Shown here piece after piece: positions 1-10,400 of a DNA stretch of 64,000 nucleotides; position 1 is the first letter of the stretch, and each line of letters starts with the position of its first letter. Source of the stretch: Glandiceps talaboti (taxonomy: Eukaryota; Hemichordata; Enteropneusta; Spengelidae). Position numbers and translations under genes: made by a program. The stretch spans positions 7,568,861-7,632,860 of the forward strand of contig NC_135564.1 of the NCBI RefSeq assembly GCF_964340395.1. The letters run 5' to 3'. Below the pieces are notes generated by a model. It did not search any database and was not told where the DNA came from. It worked only from the letters and a program-made list of their open reading frames with translations.

Positions 1-162
1 ACTGTTATAGAATCATGAGAAGACTTTACTATTTGTACACGTCTAAGTTCTGGTATTTCCTTCAATAATTTACTCGTAACTACTGTAACTGAAGAACCTG
101 TATCGACCAAAGCATTAACATTCTTACCATAAATCCTAACATTAATCAAATTGCTAATGCAT
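1..162 (-). CDS. Retropepsin-like protease fragment of the Gypsy-like element (runs off window)
   Basis: In the minus-strand frame that follows the zinc-knuckle frame by +1, the translation contains V-D-T-G-S-S-V-T. The catalytic Asp codon is at 104-102, within the D-T-G-S motif of retroviral-type aspartic proteases, and hydrophobic residues stand before and after it as in retropepsins. The enzyme would process the Gag-Pol polyprotein. It is partial because the window ends at base 1, and it is too short for the usual ORF length cut-offs. The frame offset from the preceding module is either a decay event or a translational shift. Confidence 0.72.
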
Positions 163-456
163 CTTATCTGTACTAATACTGCTAAGCGTAGGTGAATTAA
201 TAGACAAGTTAGCATTACATGTATTACTATTTAATCGACGATCACCGTGCATTACACATGAAGGGCTAGTGTGTCCTGGCTTGTTACATAATCGACATAC
301 TGGTTCACCTGATCTGATCTGTTGACCTCCATAAGTTGGTCCATGTCTATTAGTCTTAAGTTCTCGAGAGTATGGATCAGATTTGAAAGTGTTCTGTCTT
401 ACCGCATGACTTGTGAAATGTTGATCGTCCCTGTTTGGCTTGTCTTGTGATGCCAT
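154..456 (-). CDS. Nucleocapsid zinc-knuckle segment of the Gypsy-like element
   Basis: A 100-residue ORF with one retroviral-type zinc knuckle, C-x2-C-x4-H-x4-C, using C54, C57, H62 and C67. Basic and polar residues surround it, as in nucleocapsid RNA-binding tails. It lies immediately 3' of gag but in the +1 frame, and the frame is open upstream of its ATG, so the ATG may not be a real start. The stop TAG lies inside sequence that continues as protease in the next frame. It is best read as the C-terminal part of Gag separated from it by a frame change. Confidence 0.78.
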   Translation of the reverse strand: MASQDKPNRDDQHFTSHAVRQNTFKSDPYSRELKTNRHGPTYGGQQIRSGEPVCRLCNKPGHTSPSCVMHGDRRLNSNTCNANLSINSPTLSSISTDKMH

Positions 457-472
457 CTTCGAAATAAGCTGT

Positions 473-1090
473 TCATGTACTATGTAGACTGGTATTCAAG
501 TTGAGTGCGTCAGTAAGAGAGTCACATGTTTGCTGAAGGATGTCACGGTCGCTGGCCCCTGGATCCGATGTTGACTTTTCCACTCCCATTTTCCCTTGAC
601 CATCCAAATCCTGTACCATTTCTGCTAAACGTGCAAAATGCACTGCTTCTCTGAAGCTCGTTGGCTCTTTCAGAACAACAGGTCCAAATAAAGAACGTCT
701 CATCCCCTGCAAAAAAATACTCAATATTTCCTCGCCATTAATATCTCTACCATAACGACACAATATGTCCCTTACACGAGACGCATATTCTTCAATATTC
801 TCATCGTCATTTTGTTTGATTCTCTGCAAGTCTTGGTCCACCTTCCATCTTGGACCCCCATCTTGAAAACGCCCTATGAAAGCCTGTCGCACGTAAGCCC
901 AGTTGACTGCAACGTTTTCTGGTAATGATACAAACCATCGTTCGGCCTCTCCAGTTAGCAATAGAGTGAAGGTATGCAAACTTTGGTCATCGTTGTATCC
1001 TTTCAAACTAATAAATGCATCGAATTTACAAAGCCATTTCTTCACTATTTCATCGCCTGTAAATTTGGGCGGCAATAGGTCAAGTCCCAT
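473..1090 (-). CDS. Gag capsid-like protein of the Gypsy-like element
   Basis: A 205-residue ORF matching the retrotransposon Gag fold (retrotrans_gag family). It opens with a short hydrophobic start and an F-T-G-D segment, followed by a K-W..F..F helix, the typical L-T-G-E-A-E-R-W stretch around residues 46-53, a W..V..AF..RF segment, and the E-N-I-E-E-Y....R helix near residues 97-104. Gag assembles the cytoplasmic virus-like particle that packages element RNA. The ATG at 1090 is a plausible start because it lies just upstream of the conserved domain. The frame closes with TGA at 475-473, 17 bases before the next module's ATG, and the next module is in the +1 frame. That frame is open across the stop, which suggests a frameshift rather than a genuine gene end. 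Confidence 0.85.
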   Translation of the reverse strand: MGLDLLPPKFTGDEIVKKWLCKFDAFISLKGYNDDQSLHTFTLLLTGEAERWFVSLPENVAVNWAYVRQAFIGRFQDGGPRWKVDQDLQRIKQNDDENIEEYASRVRDILCRYGRDINGEEILSIFLQGMRRSLFGPVVLKEPTSFREAVHFARLAEMVQDLDGQGKMGVEKSTSDPGASDRDILQQTCDSLTDALNLNTSLHST

Positions 1091-1921
1091 TATGTGTTGT
1101 AAGTTGAAAAAGCGTTAATCATTAATACATCAGTGTTCATATAGTTACGGCAAATGAACATACTGGGTGCGGTCCATCAAGTTCAATCATACAACTGTTA
1201 CAGTGTATCACTTTAGTGTAAATTGTTCATTTCGGAGTTCATTAGTTTCGGAGAATACAATGTCAGTTCTAGAACCAGATACCTGGCCAAGCCCCGGATT
1301 TACTCCACCATTGAAACGCTGCTGATCGGCTTACTGTGCAGTTTATCGATATTTAATGTTCAATTGGGGAAGTACTCACTCGCACTGCTGTTCCAATCGT
1401 CAGTCTGTTCCATTTAAGACTATAACGTTGAATTAGCCGACCAACTAGTTTCTTCTCAAACCATCTCTTCTACGAGGTACCGTACCGACTTGGATTGTGT
1501 TGAGTAGAACTCACAACGAAACATACGTATCTGGTTCAACGAACGCCAAGCTAACCACTTGGTTGATTTTATTACATGACCAATCTCCGTCTCCGCCTCT
1601 CCTCTCGAGATGGGCTAAAAACCCAACTTAAATACATTTCAAAGTTTACACAAAATCTCTATTCTTAGAGTATGACGTATTCTTAAGTCTTATGATGAAA
1701 GACATCATCCGAGATCTAATATCCAATCACCTTCCCTAGATTAGTAATACAAGTTCATATCTCAAAGACCATAAAATAGTCATGTCATAATAAAACTTGT
1801 TGACAGTTCAATCGTACCTGGTACAAACAATTCAGAAACACCCCATATAGAGATGTCAAAGACCTATGTTGTTATGCAACGGAATGTCACTGTTTGTACA
1901 AAGTTTAAATGCTTTATGACT
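1091..1921. other. Non-coding interval 5' of the Gypsy gag
   Basis: This is the position expected for the untranslated leader and 5' LTR of the minus-strand Gypsy-like element. No clear TG...CA LTR pair can be recognised because the second LTR is outside the window. No gene is seen. Confidence 0.5.
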
Positions 1922-2690
1922 TCAATTTAGAGTACATAATGAAAATTTACCAAAATATCCTGAATGGATATATTTTAGATCTGTGACTCGTAACATAAGT
2001 GCATGACCAAGGTTCTGACAAACTCCGTTTGTAAGATACTGGCGTATGCGACCATAGACAGTGGAGGGGCCCCCTCCACTGTCAATGATGCGACCTATTG
2101 TTCGGGGGTGAAAAAGAACTGATCTACATGTCAACGAGATGTGCTTCTTGAGGTTATAACGGTCATCAATTGTTACACAAATGGTACATGCTGAATCCAC
2201 TAACTGCACAGAAGACGATCCCATGTTGATGTGGTTCATGAGACGAGGAAGCCTGTTGAACTGAGACGTGATAAGGAGGACCTCGGTTTTGCCATCATTA
2301 AACTAGCTTATTTTGGGTCGTTTAATATCATGTGCAACAGTTTCCATCTTAGTTACTGTAGTTGACGTATGTGATTGGGGAAATATATTGGTAAATCTGG
2401 TTGTCGTCTGCATGTTGTTGCATATTGAGATTTTGATGTCGGATTAGCTTTCCAAGTGGTGATGTGTATAGACAGCATACGCGTGTAAGAGTGGACCAAG
2501 CACAGGGTTTTGTGACACTCCACACTGCAAATGTTTGGTTTCTGATATGCCTTGTACAGAAATGGACTGTTGTATATCTTTGAGGTATAAAGACTCTAGT
2601 CGAATGCCTGTAATACCGAGCTCGGAATAAACTTGAAATTATGCTGGAGTCAGAATTTACGGGGGGGGCATGAACAAAATTGAGGTTCAA
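1922..2690 (-). pseudogene. Decayed CR1-like LINE reverse-transcriptase fragment
   Basis: Minus-strand relic of a non-LTR retrotransposon reverse transcriptase, readable only by changing frames. From about 2640 to 2480 one frame gives the block before the active site, with H-L-Q-C-G-V-S-Q then V-L-G-P-L-L (a worn G-V-P-Q-G-S-V-L-G-P). The next frame continues as Y-T-S-P-L-G-K-L-I-R-H and reaches H-A-D-D-N-Q-I-Y, a decayed Y-A-D-D-T-Q-I-Y catalytic motif, before a stop. From 2239 to 1922 the thumb region follows, with K-K-H-I-S-L-T-C-R-S and, once an insertion is discounted, T-I-G-R-I-R-Q-Y-L-T. The blocks are those of CR1/L2-type LINEs. At least two frame breaks and a damaged active site make it non-functional. 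The endonuclease and 3' end are not seen. Confidence 0.8.
2046..2095. mobile_element. 34-bp palindromic insertion with 8-bp target duplication inside the LINE relic
   Basis: The 8-mer ATGCGACC occurs at 2046-2053 and again at 2088-2095. Between them lie 34 bases dominated by a perfect hairpin: 13-bp arms at 2057-2069 and 2071-2083 around a single C. Removing the insert plus one 8-mer restores an uninterrupted T-I-G-R-I-R-Q-Y-L-T reading of the host LINE relic. That is direct evidence of a precise insertion that duplicated its target. Eight-base duplications are typical of hAT-type and some other cut-and-paste transposons, and this could be a tiny deletion derivative of one. Confidence 0.65.
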
Positions 2691-2817
2691 AGGGAGGGGG
2701 GCATGACAATTGTGATGGTCTGAAAGGGCCCCCGAATATTCTGCTCATGATTTGAACCAAAATTAAACCTCAGGAGCAGTTGTTTACCAAGTAAATTTAC
2801 ATTTGTATAAGTGTATG

Positions 2818-3898
<1,081 letters not shown>

Positions 3899-3993
<95 letters not shown>
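3899..3993. repeat. (CT)n microsatellite, about 95 bp
   Basis: Second uninterrupted CT array within 1 kb of the first, followed by imperfect CT-rich sequence to about 4017. Confidence 0.97.
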
Positions 3994-3995
<2 letters not shown>

Positions 3996-5139
3996 GTCTC
4001 CCCCTCTCTCTCGTCTCCGTATCGAAACTTATTCAGTCATAAAATCATCAGGTTTCTGACAATTTCCAATACCTGTTACAAGAAAGACTGCAGTACAAGA
4101 ATATTTGGTTAGCTACATGTATTACATCTGATGCCTTATACGTGACACGCACGATAATTGTCCAGTTTGCATCAGAGGGTGTGCCTCGCCTTCTGTACAT
4201 GTGCCGTACGTCTGGCTTGTCTGTCAGTGTCACATTTTGCTTCCCCTCTTCAGTTTTCTCAGATGTTTTAAGAATTTAAACATAGTCAGTGTCTGATCGA
4301 CAAAAATTCTTTCCACTGAAGTTTAGAAAACATTTAGTGCAACTCTACGTAAACGTCATGTTGATGCATCATACATCATCATGAGACGTCACATTGACCT
4401 CACACTTCGCTTCGCGCTTCCTTCAACGTCCGGTCGTTATGAAACTAGTTCGAAGGCTTTCGCTAGCGATAGCGTGGCCAGTCTTGTTTTACTGCGTAAT
4501 CGTCTAATGTTTTCCAAATAATTATGAATTAATTTATCTTTTTGTTTACACTTTGGGTATTTTACTTGCTATTAGAACTCCCGGGCAACTCATATTTAAT
4601 TTTCCAACCTTAGAATTTGTTCAATGATCGTCAGGTTTGAGTACTTTCCTAAGCCGGTCCCACAACTGTTATACTTATAAGTTATAGCTGGGCGTTGTGA
4701 CCGGTAACCGGCTATTATCTACATCACTGCCTACTAGGTACGTCAAAAACACACCGTTCGCACATGTGAGCCTGATTTTAGGCAAAATATCGGGCTATTA
4801 GAGTGCATACAGGCCCTTTTGTTCGCTTGTATTGTTTGCATTTGGTATTTGGCATTTCGCACGTTGTTTATTTGCACCATTCACAGTGTCTTATCATGCT
4901 TTGTGTAACTTGTAAGCCTAATCGACAACTGGGCCAACGGTTTTTACTAGACAAATTTGAAACAAATTTTGCGTCAGTTTGATGGTAAACCTGCTATATT
5001 GACTACCAAACTTAGTTAACCCCAGTTATTTTTACTCATGTTGCATCACCATATATTTAGAAAGAGTATATATGAAATATGAGAGCCATGTGAAACTTCT
5101 TCAGTGCAAAATGGGATGAAGATATGAGGGCAAAGTCAG
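3994..5139. other. Non-coding interval
   Basis: No coding region, RNA gene or clear repeat recognised. Confidence 0.55.
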
Positions 5140-5311
5140 TGCTCCTTATAGTCTCGCTGCCAGACTCGAGACTATCGTCCCTAATCTGTTTACCGAGCGG
5201 CGCAGCCGCGAGAAGAGCGGGACCAGTCCCCCTCTATTCTCGCGGCTGCGCCGCTCGGTAAACAGATTAGGGACGATAGTCTCGAGTCTGGCAGCGAGAC
5301 TATGCTCCTTA
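5140..5311. mobile_element. Foldback (MITE-like) element with 66-bp perfect TIRs and 9-bp TSD
   Basis: Two perfectly complementary arms, 5149-5214 and 5237-5302, are separated by only 22 bases, so the whole unit folds into one long hairpin. It is flanked by the direct repeat TGCTCCTTA at 5140-5148 and 5303-5311, the expected 9-bp target-site duplication. The ends read TAGTCTCGCTG...CAGCGAGACTA. The arms are distinctly GC-richer than the surrounding DNA and contain the internal palindrome ACTCGAG. There is no coding capacity. Long TIRs with a 9-bp duplication suggest mobilisation by a Mutator-like transposase, although an 8-bp reading of the duplication would leave hAT or P possible. Confidence 0.85.
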
Positions 5312-6527
5312 CAGCAGTTTGTTTTTCCCGCATATGCATACATTACCCATAATCCTTTTAAGTATTCTGCAGATATCTGTGCAATGTGCACTCATGACTC
5401 ATGAAAATCTGGAATGCACTGATCGAAGCCAATTGTACAGTTATACTATAAAAACAGGAGTTATGAGTATAATTGAAATAAAACAAGAGAATAAGAGATG
5501 AGGGCCCTCAGAATCGTCACGTAGAGTGATATAACAGTTACATGGATGCCGGGCATGTACCCATAGGTACGGGCCCGGGGGGGGGGGGGTTCTGCATGCC
5601 GAACGTCATTAAGTATTTCCTTTACTTTGGTGCTCATGATCGTAATTTGGATGATGCCCAAGATATTTGAGGCGTGAATACCTGTTGTTCTTCTAAAGGC
5701 TTGTTTATTACTGTGAAGATCACACCCTAACACTTAATTGTTCTATAAACGACACATGGACAAGAATACTATTCCCATAGAGGTTAGTCTAGTTAATTCC
5801 TGATGGACCGTATTTCGTTCAGCGTTACGTTGTACATAACACGGTCAGTCAGAAACTATAGACGACATGGACGACATGGATGCCATATAATATTCCCAAT
5901 AGTCACTCAATTTTACTTAGCTAGAAATAATGTCCACAGACTCAAATCTGTCAGCACGTCTCTACTGTGAGTTTGTTGACGCTATTGGCCGGTCAGGTTT
6001 GTTAAGAAGCTCCATACACTAGCAATATTTGTGGCCCAATTTTAAACTATTATTGGAAACGATTGTCATGTCATCTAAATCTGTATTACTATGCATCAAA
6101 CGCGTAGAAATGTGAAACACGTTTAGTGGTGGCGGTATGTAGTGCATAATGAAAAGGCGTACTACGAACATTTATTTCAAAATGAGCCCTGTGATATTAC
6201 AATCTACGTACGTCCTAACCATGTAGTTCATATCATAAGCCTGATATACATACATATGTATCGAATACACTAGCTACACGTATAGCGTTTATGTACGTAT
6301 TGATTGCAAGCACGGTAGATTTGAATATTCATTTGTTTACTGCCCGGTTATGGGGGTGAACTCATGAATATATTCTGAACTAAATGCAAATGTATTCAAA
6401 TCACTTCCGACTCGCAATCTGAACTATTTTTCAGATCGAGTATAATCCGATTAGACAGGCGCTAATGGGAAAGTACAGAAACGTCCACCTCATCAGCATA
6501 AAAGTACAGAATTGAACTCAATCTGAA
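5312..6527. other. Non-coding interval, probably intron 1 of the receptor gene
   Basis: It lies 3' of the receptor first exon on the minus strand, so it is expected to be intronic. I found no second exon. A run of about 12 G lies at 5578-5589. Confidence 0.5.
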
Positions 6528-7223
6528 CTATAGTACGGAAAGTGTCGTAAACTGTACTATTTTTTCTACTAGTGCCTCTTTCATAGCAGCTTTTAATGCG
6601 GCGTTAAAAAACCAACAGTCCCGGAAAGGATGGGTTGGAATCGTGTCGTCCTCGTGTAAAACAGCAATTGTCCTGTGTTCAAAGAATTCTAATACTCTTG
6701 TCATAGCACGTGCCATTTTAATGTACGGACCTTGGGCTCTTGTCAGCATCTTGAACTCGGTTCTTTTATCGTTTAAGCTTTGCACGCCAGCTCCCGCGGT
6801 CAACAAAGGAATTTTCCAATGTGTTGCAAGACGAATGACCGGTGCCGCGGCATAAGGATTTCCTGGCCCAAAGAAAACATCAACTTCGATATCGTAAATA
6901 TTACGGATGAGTTCGACTGTCAGGATAGTCGTATGGTAAGAATGACATTCAGAATCTTTATACTGTATCGTGATGTTTGTATTGGCAAGCAAATATGGAT
7001 CATTTCTAACCTTTTCCGCGGCTATGGCTATAGCAGGTGCCGCCATTTCCAATCTGTATGGATACATGGTGACATAACCTTCCCAGTGTGTGCTCCTTGT
7101 TAGTAAAACACCGACCCGTAATGACAACTGGTCCTCCTGCTCCGCTGCAGTGTTTTGAAACACATAAACCAGCAAAATGGGAAACCACATACCCAGGACA
7201 CGCGTTGAAATTCTATGAACCAT
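6528..7223 (-). CDS. Natriuretic peptide receptor-like protein, first coding exon
   Basis: The 231 codons start at ATG 7223. Residues 12-26 form a hydrophobic signal peptide (M-W-F-P-I-L-L-V-Y-V-F) ending near A-A-E-Q. Then comes the periplasmic-binding-protein-like ligand domain (ANF_receptor family): L-R-V-G-V-L-L at 35-41, A-A-P-A-I-A-I-A-A-E-K-V at 61-72, an N-I-T glycosylation sequon at 83-85, the S-E-C at 91-93, F-F-G-P-G at 117-121, Y-A-A-A-P-V at 124-129, and H-W-K-I-P-L-L-T-A-G-A at 135-145. This combination is typical of natriuretic-peptide/guanylate-cyclase receptors, which bind a secreted peptide and, in most paralogues, make cGMP. The usual Cys after G-P-G is replaced by N-P. The last few codons before the stop at 6528 are probably intronic; weak GT donors occur at about 6552 and 6537, so the 3' boundary is uncertain. 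No kinase-like or cyclase exon is visible here. It could equally be a clearance-type receptor. Confidence 0.82.
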   Translation of the reverse strand: MVHRISTRVLGMWFPILLVYVFQNTAAEQEDQLSLRVGVLLTRSTHWEGYVTMYPYRLEMAAPAIAIAAEKVRNDPYLLANTNITIQYKDSECHSYHTTILTVELIRNIYDIEVDVFFGPGNPYAAAPVIRLATHWKIPLLTAGAGVQSLNDKRTEFKMLTRAQGPYIKMARAMTRVLEFFEHRTIAVLHEDDTIPTHPFRDCWFFNAALKAAMKEALVEKIVQFTTLSVL

Positions 7224-9347
7224 GGTGTCAACTCACAATATTGTAGTGTATCTGGAGACAACTGCGTCCAGAGTACCGCCGACGTCGAAAAGCCACGTTT
7301 TGTTAGTATAAACGAATCGGCGCTACTCACTAATGAACAGCGCTATACAGCAGACAACCAAACATGCAGTGATAAACCGCGTAACCGCGACAGGTATTTT
7401 TTTACACATAAGCCATCAACGGGTGCGTAAACGGGGCAACGCGTTCATCTGACACTCGGCAACAATGATATCATTCAACTATTCAGAGAACGAACTGATG
7501 GCGTTTCGAGGTTAAAAACTCAGCCCTTGTGACCGGTATGTTGACGACGAAACTACACAGCGATGCATCACACACGGAGACGCCATAAACTTTTATCCAT
7601 GTGTGCACAAGGGGTGCGCATGCGGTGTACATATCTAGGCGACCTTATCCAGTAGGAGAGAGTTCTACCATCGTTCCTCAGTTAGCGTCTGCTGAGCCTT
7701 ATCACAGCACTTGGGATTGGCAAATTGGATTAAACCTGTTTGTATCAAAACTCAGGCTAACAAAACAAGGCCTTCGGGAATCCGCTTTATATCAATGAAA
7801 CACAAATAAAAAATATAATATTGTGAGGTAGACTCTATACGATTTAGCAGTACATAATCTATTAAAAGTTCGAATATTTTTAATACAATTCTCTCAAATA
7901 AATAACTAAATCTCTGTGGAGTTGTTAGTTTAAGTGACAGTTCTATTCGTTTCACGTCCACTGAGGCTAAGTGGCGACTTTCACGCTGATTTAACGTTGT
8001 GTTATGATCTGCCTGGCTCGAACGTAACGAGACCACGTGATCAAAGAAACGTGTTTTGTAAAGCATCTTTAATATTGACAGAAAATGCATAGGGAGAGAT
8101 TGGTAAATGAAGGATGATATCACATGGTTGCTAACTTTAATCTTTATATGTACCAGTATATTGTCAAATTATCAGGCTCTCCAATAGTTAGGATCTCGTG
8201 AATGATCTTTCAACTAGATTAGACTTTTTTGTTTGCGCGTGCGCACAATTCGGGAACCTACTTCAAAGCAAGAGGGGGGACTTTTGGGCATAGAATGAGG
8301 GTTGAGTGACAGACAAGAAACACGGGAATGCGTTAAAAGTTATTGAATATAAAGGCATATCTCGTAATGATAGATAAACATCGATACATACAATTTAGAG
8401 CTGTTGTCATTGCAATAATTATACAAATCGTACATGATTTTATGTACACGACCGACAGCCTGAGACTCGCAGCCTCACGTAAATTCGCCCGTGGCGTAAA
8501 ATGATTGCATTAGCCAAAAACAACCCTACACTGCAGCTAGCGACTATCTACATACAAGATTTTGGTTTGACCTCAGTGTGTGACCTATTATTTACAATGT
8601 CATGTGATAGGATTTTATCAAGAGATAAGTAAGAAGATACTACAAAACTGTTTTTTTTTCCCTGAGCGATTTAAAGGTAACGTGTTGTCAAGGGACCCGA
8701 TATCTTTATTCACCTACAAATGTATGTATATCTTTGGAAACCAACACGTCGACACATGTACATTTCATATTTGAAATATACACGACTTTGTTTCCCCTGT
8801 GAATAACAAGAAAGATCATATTTGAAGACATTGTACACCGCTAGGTGATTCTATCTCAAAGATTAAGGGAGTGATATTGTTTAAGTTTTGTGTCAAGTCC
8901 AGTTCGATTAAAATCAGTGGGTCTGTTGGGACAGAAATCGAATGTTTGTTTGTGCTTCGAGGTTTCACAGGGCCCATACTATGACACATTCTCTTAATTG
9001 GTGCGTTTCTGTATTTCGACTGACCCACGTGCAACGCGATGATAACACCAATGTGTAAGTTCAACTTTAACACAACGATTGTGACGTAAAGGGATACTCA
9101 CGATGATATCTGCAATCACTTTCAATATTGTGGTGACGTTTTGTTTCCTTACAGAATTCAAGACTTCATTTTGATAAATCAGTTATCTCACCAGAATCAT
9201 TTTGTAGACTGAAGACAGCCATCCTATTATATTAATTTATATAAATTTCCTTCTTACTTTATCCTTTTCTTACCGTGCAGTACCCTATCAGTACTTGAAA
9301 GCTGAGATTAAATCTAGCTCGGTTTTCGTCTTTAGCGTGTGTAAATA
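7224..9347. other. Non-coding interval upstream of the receptor gene
   Basis: The 5' flank and likely promoter side of the receptor first exon. No recognised gene. Open stretches at 8123-7752 and 9073-8816 (minus) have no recognisable motif and no good splice boundaries. Confidence 0.5.
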
Positions 9348-9690
9348 CCCCTACAACTGCTGACATTAGACCATGGATGATGGAAACTTGTTACAAACAG
9401 GGGAGTAAACACCTGAATTGGGTTAATAACACTTGGCACAGCATGTTGGAAATACAGAGACTTGTATTACATTCCATCATTTGATAAGAACAGTGTTATG
9501 ACCATTTTGCATAACAAACAAATTTCCTGTTCCCCTGGCATTTCATGTACATATGAAGGGTCTTTAGATGCCATAAAACTGTTCTTATCAAGCCATGGTG
9601 TGTAATACAAGTATCTGCTGTTCCAACATGCTGAGCCAAGAGTGATTTTTCCCTGTTTGTTACAGGTTGCGTTCATCCACGTTCTGATGT
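9348..9690. repeat. Inverted-duplicated dispersed repeat, copy A
   Basis: The left arm (about 9350-9500) reappears as an imperfect reverse complement in about 9550-9690. Shared blocks include ACAACTGCTGACAT, TTACAAACAGG, CAGCATGTTGGAA and GATAAGAACAGT. Both arms, read inward, give the same peptide pattern: T-A-D-I-R-x-W-M, then T-C-x-K-Q-G, and L-Y-Y and D-K-N-S motifs. The right arm is part of an open reading stretch at 9763-9467 (minus). A homologous inverted unit lies at 43060-43356. I do not recognise the protein. It may be a transposon fragment or a duplicated exon family. Confidence 0.7.
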
Positions 9691-10080
9691 CAGCAGTTGT
9701 ATACCATGCATTGGAATTACAATGTTCCATGTTATAACATTTTAAAGTATAACCAATATACATTCAATACATATCTGAATTCGCATTTAACCAAGAGGTC
9801 ATTCTCCATATATTGTGAAGTATCATCATATCAAAATCATATCTGAAACCCAGTAACTTCATTCCATTGCATAGAGATAGACGTAATTGGAGATGACAAC
9901 ACACATTATCTCAATTGAGATATAGTAAAGTCTCATTTCTTCTGACGTGTATGGCGTTAAAACTAATTACAGCGAGCATAATATAATACCACTGTTCAGT
10001 CTAACATTCCTTATTAATATTTTACAATCATTTTTCAGCCCTGCTTCTTCAAATGCGGATGATAAGTGTAAGACTTAAGT

Positions 10081-10400
10081 GATATCACTGATGTAAGTGT
10101 AATATGTAAATGACGTCACTAATAGTTATGTATGTGACGTCACTGAAGCACGTGTATTATAAAAGTGACGTTACTGATGTGTGACATGTAAGTGACATGA
10201 CTAATGTAAGTGTGATATGTAATATAAGTGGCAACACTGATGTAAGTGTGATATGTAAGTGACGTCACTGATGTAAGTGTTACATGTAAATGACGCAAGT
10301 GTAACATCTACAGGTAAGTGACAGTCATTGACAAAAGTGTAAGCTGAGACTGAAGTGACGTCACCGATGTAAATATGAAATGGGAGTGACGTCACTAATG
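10081..10400. repeat. Degenerate minisatellite with repeated CRE palindromes
   Basis: A diverged tandem array built on a unit like GTAAGTGACGTCACTGATGT with spacers of about 20-50 bases. It contains the perfect octamer TGACGTCA at 10111-10118, 10135-10142, 10260-10267, 10356-10363 and 10387-10394, plus TGACGTTA at 10166-10173. TGACGTCA is the full cAMP-response element bound by CREB/ATF bZIP dimers. No gene is seen immediately beside it; the nearest supported coding exon is the receptor at 7.2 kb. Confidence 0.75.

Larger units (their letters stand above)
1..1090 (-). mobile_element. Gypsy-like LTR retrotransposon, 5' portion (gag-NC-PR)
   Basis: Minus-strand retroelement running off the left edge. 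The order, right to left, is a gag domain (1090-473), a CCHC zinc knuckle (456-154) and an aspartic-protease active site (about 162-1). This is the start of a Ty3/Gypsy-type polyprotein; reverse transcriptase, RNase H and integrase would lie beyond base 1. The three modules sit in three successive reading frames, each shifted by +1 from the one before, so either the copy is broken by two small indels or one of the shifts is programmed. I could not define a convincing 5' LTR or primer-binding site between 1091 and about 1700. Confidence 0.85.

Noticed and set aside
1091-1700. 5' LTR and primer-binding site of the Gypsy-like element
   Set aside because: Candidate CCA-ended segments (near 1178 and 1310) do not match a tRNA 3' end convincingly and no TG...CA boundary can be confirmed without the second LTR.
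7752-8123. 123-residue minus-strand ORF upstream of the receptor
   Set aside because: AT-rich, with no motif, no clear splice boundaries and no start context.
8816-9073. 85-residue minus-strand ORF with protein-like composition
   Set aside because: No acceptor, no known domain, and the start is only a GTG. Could be a terminal exon but is not supportable.
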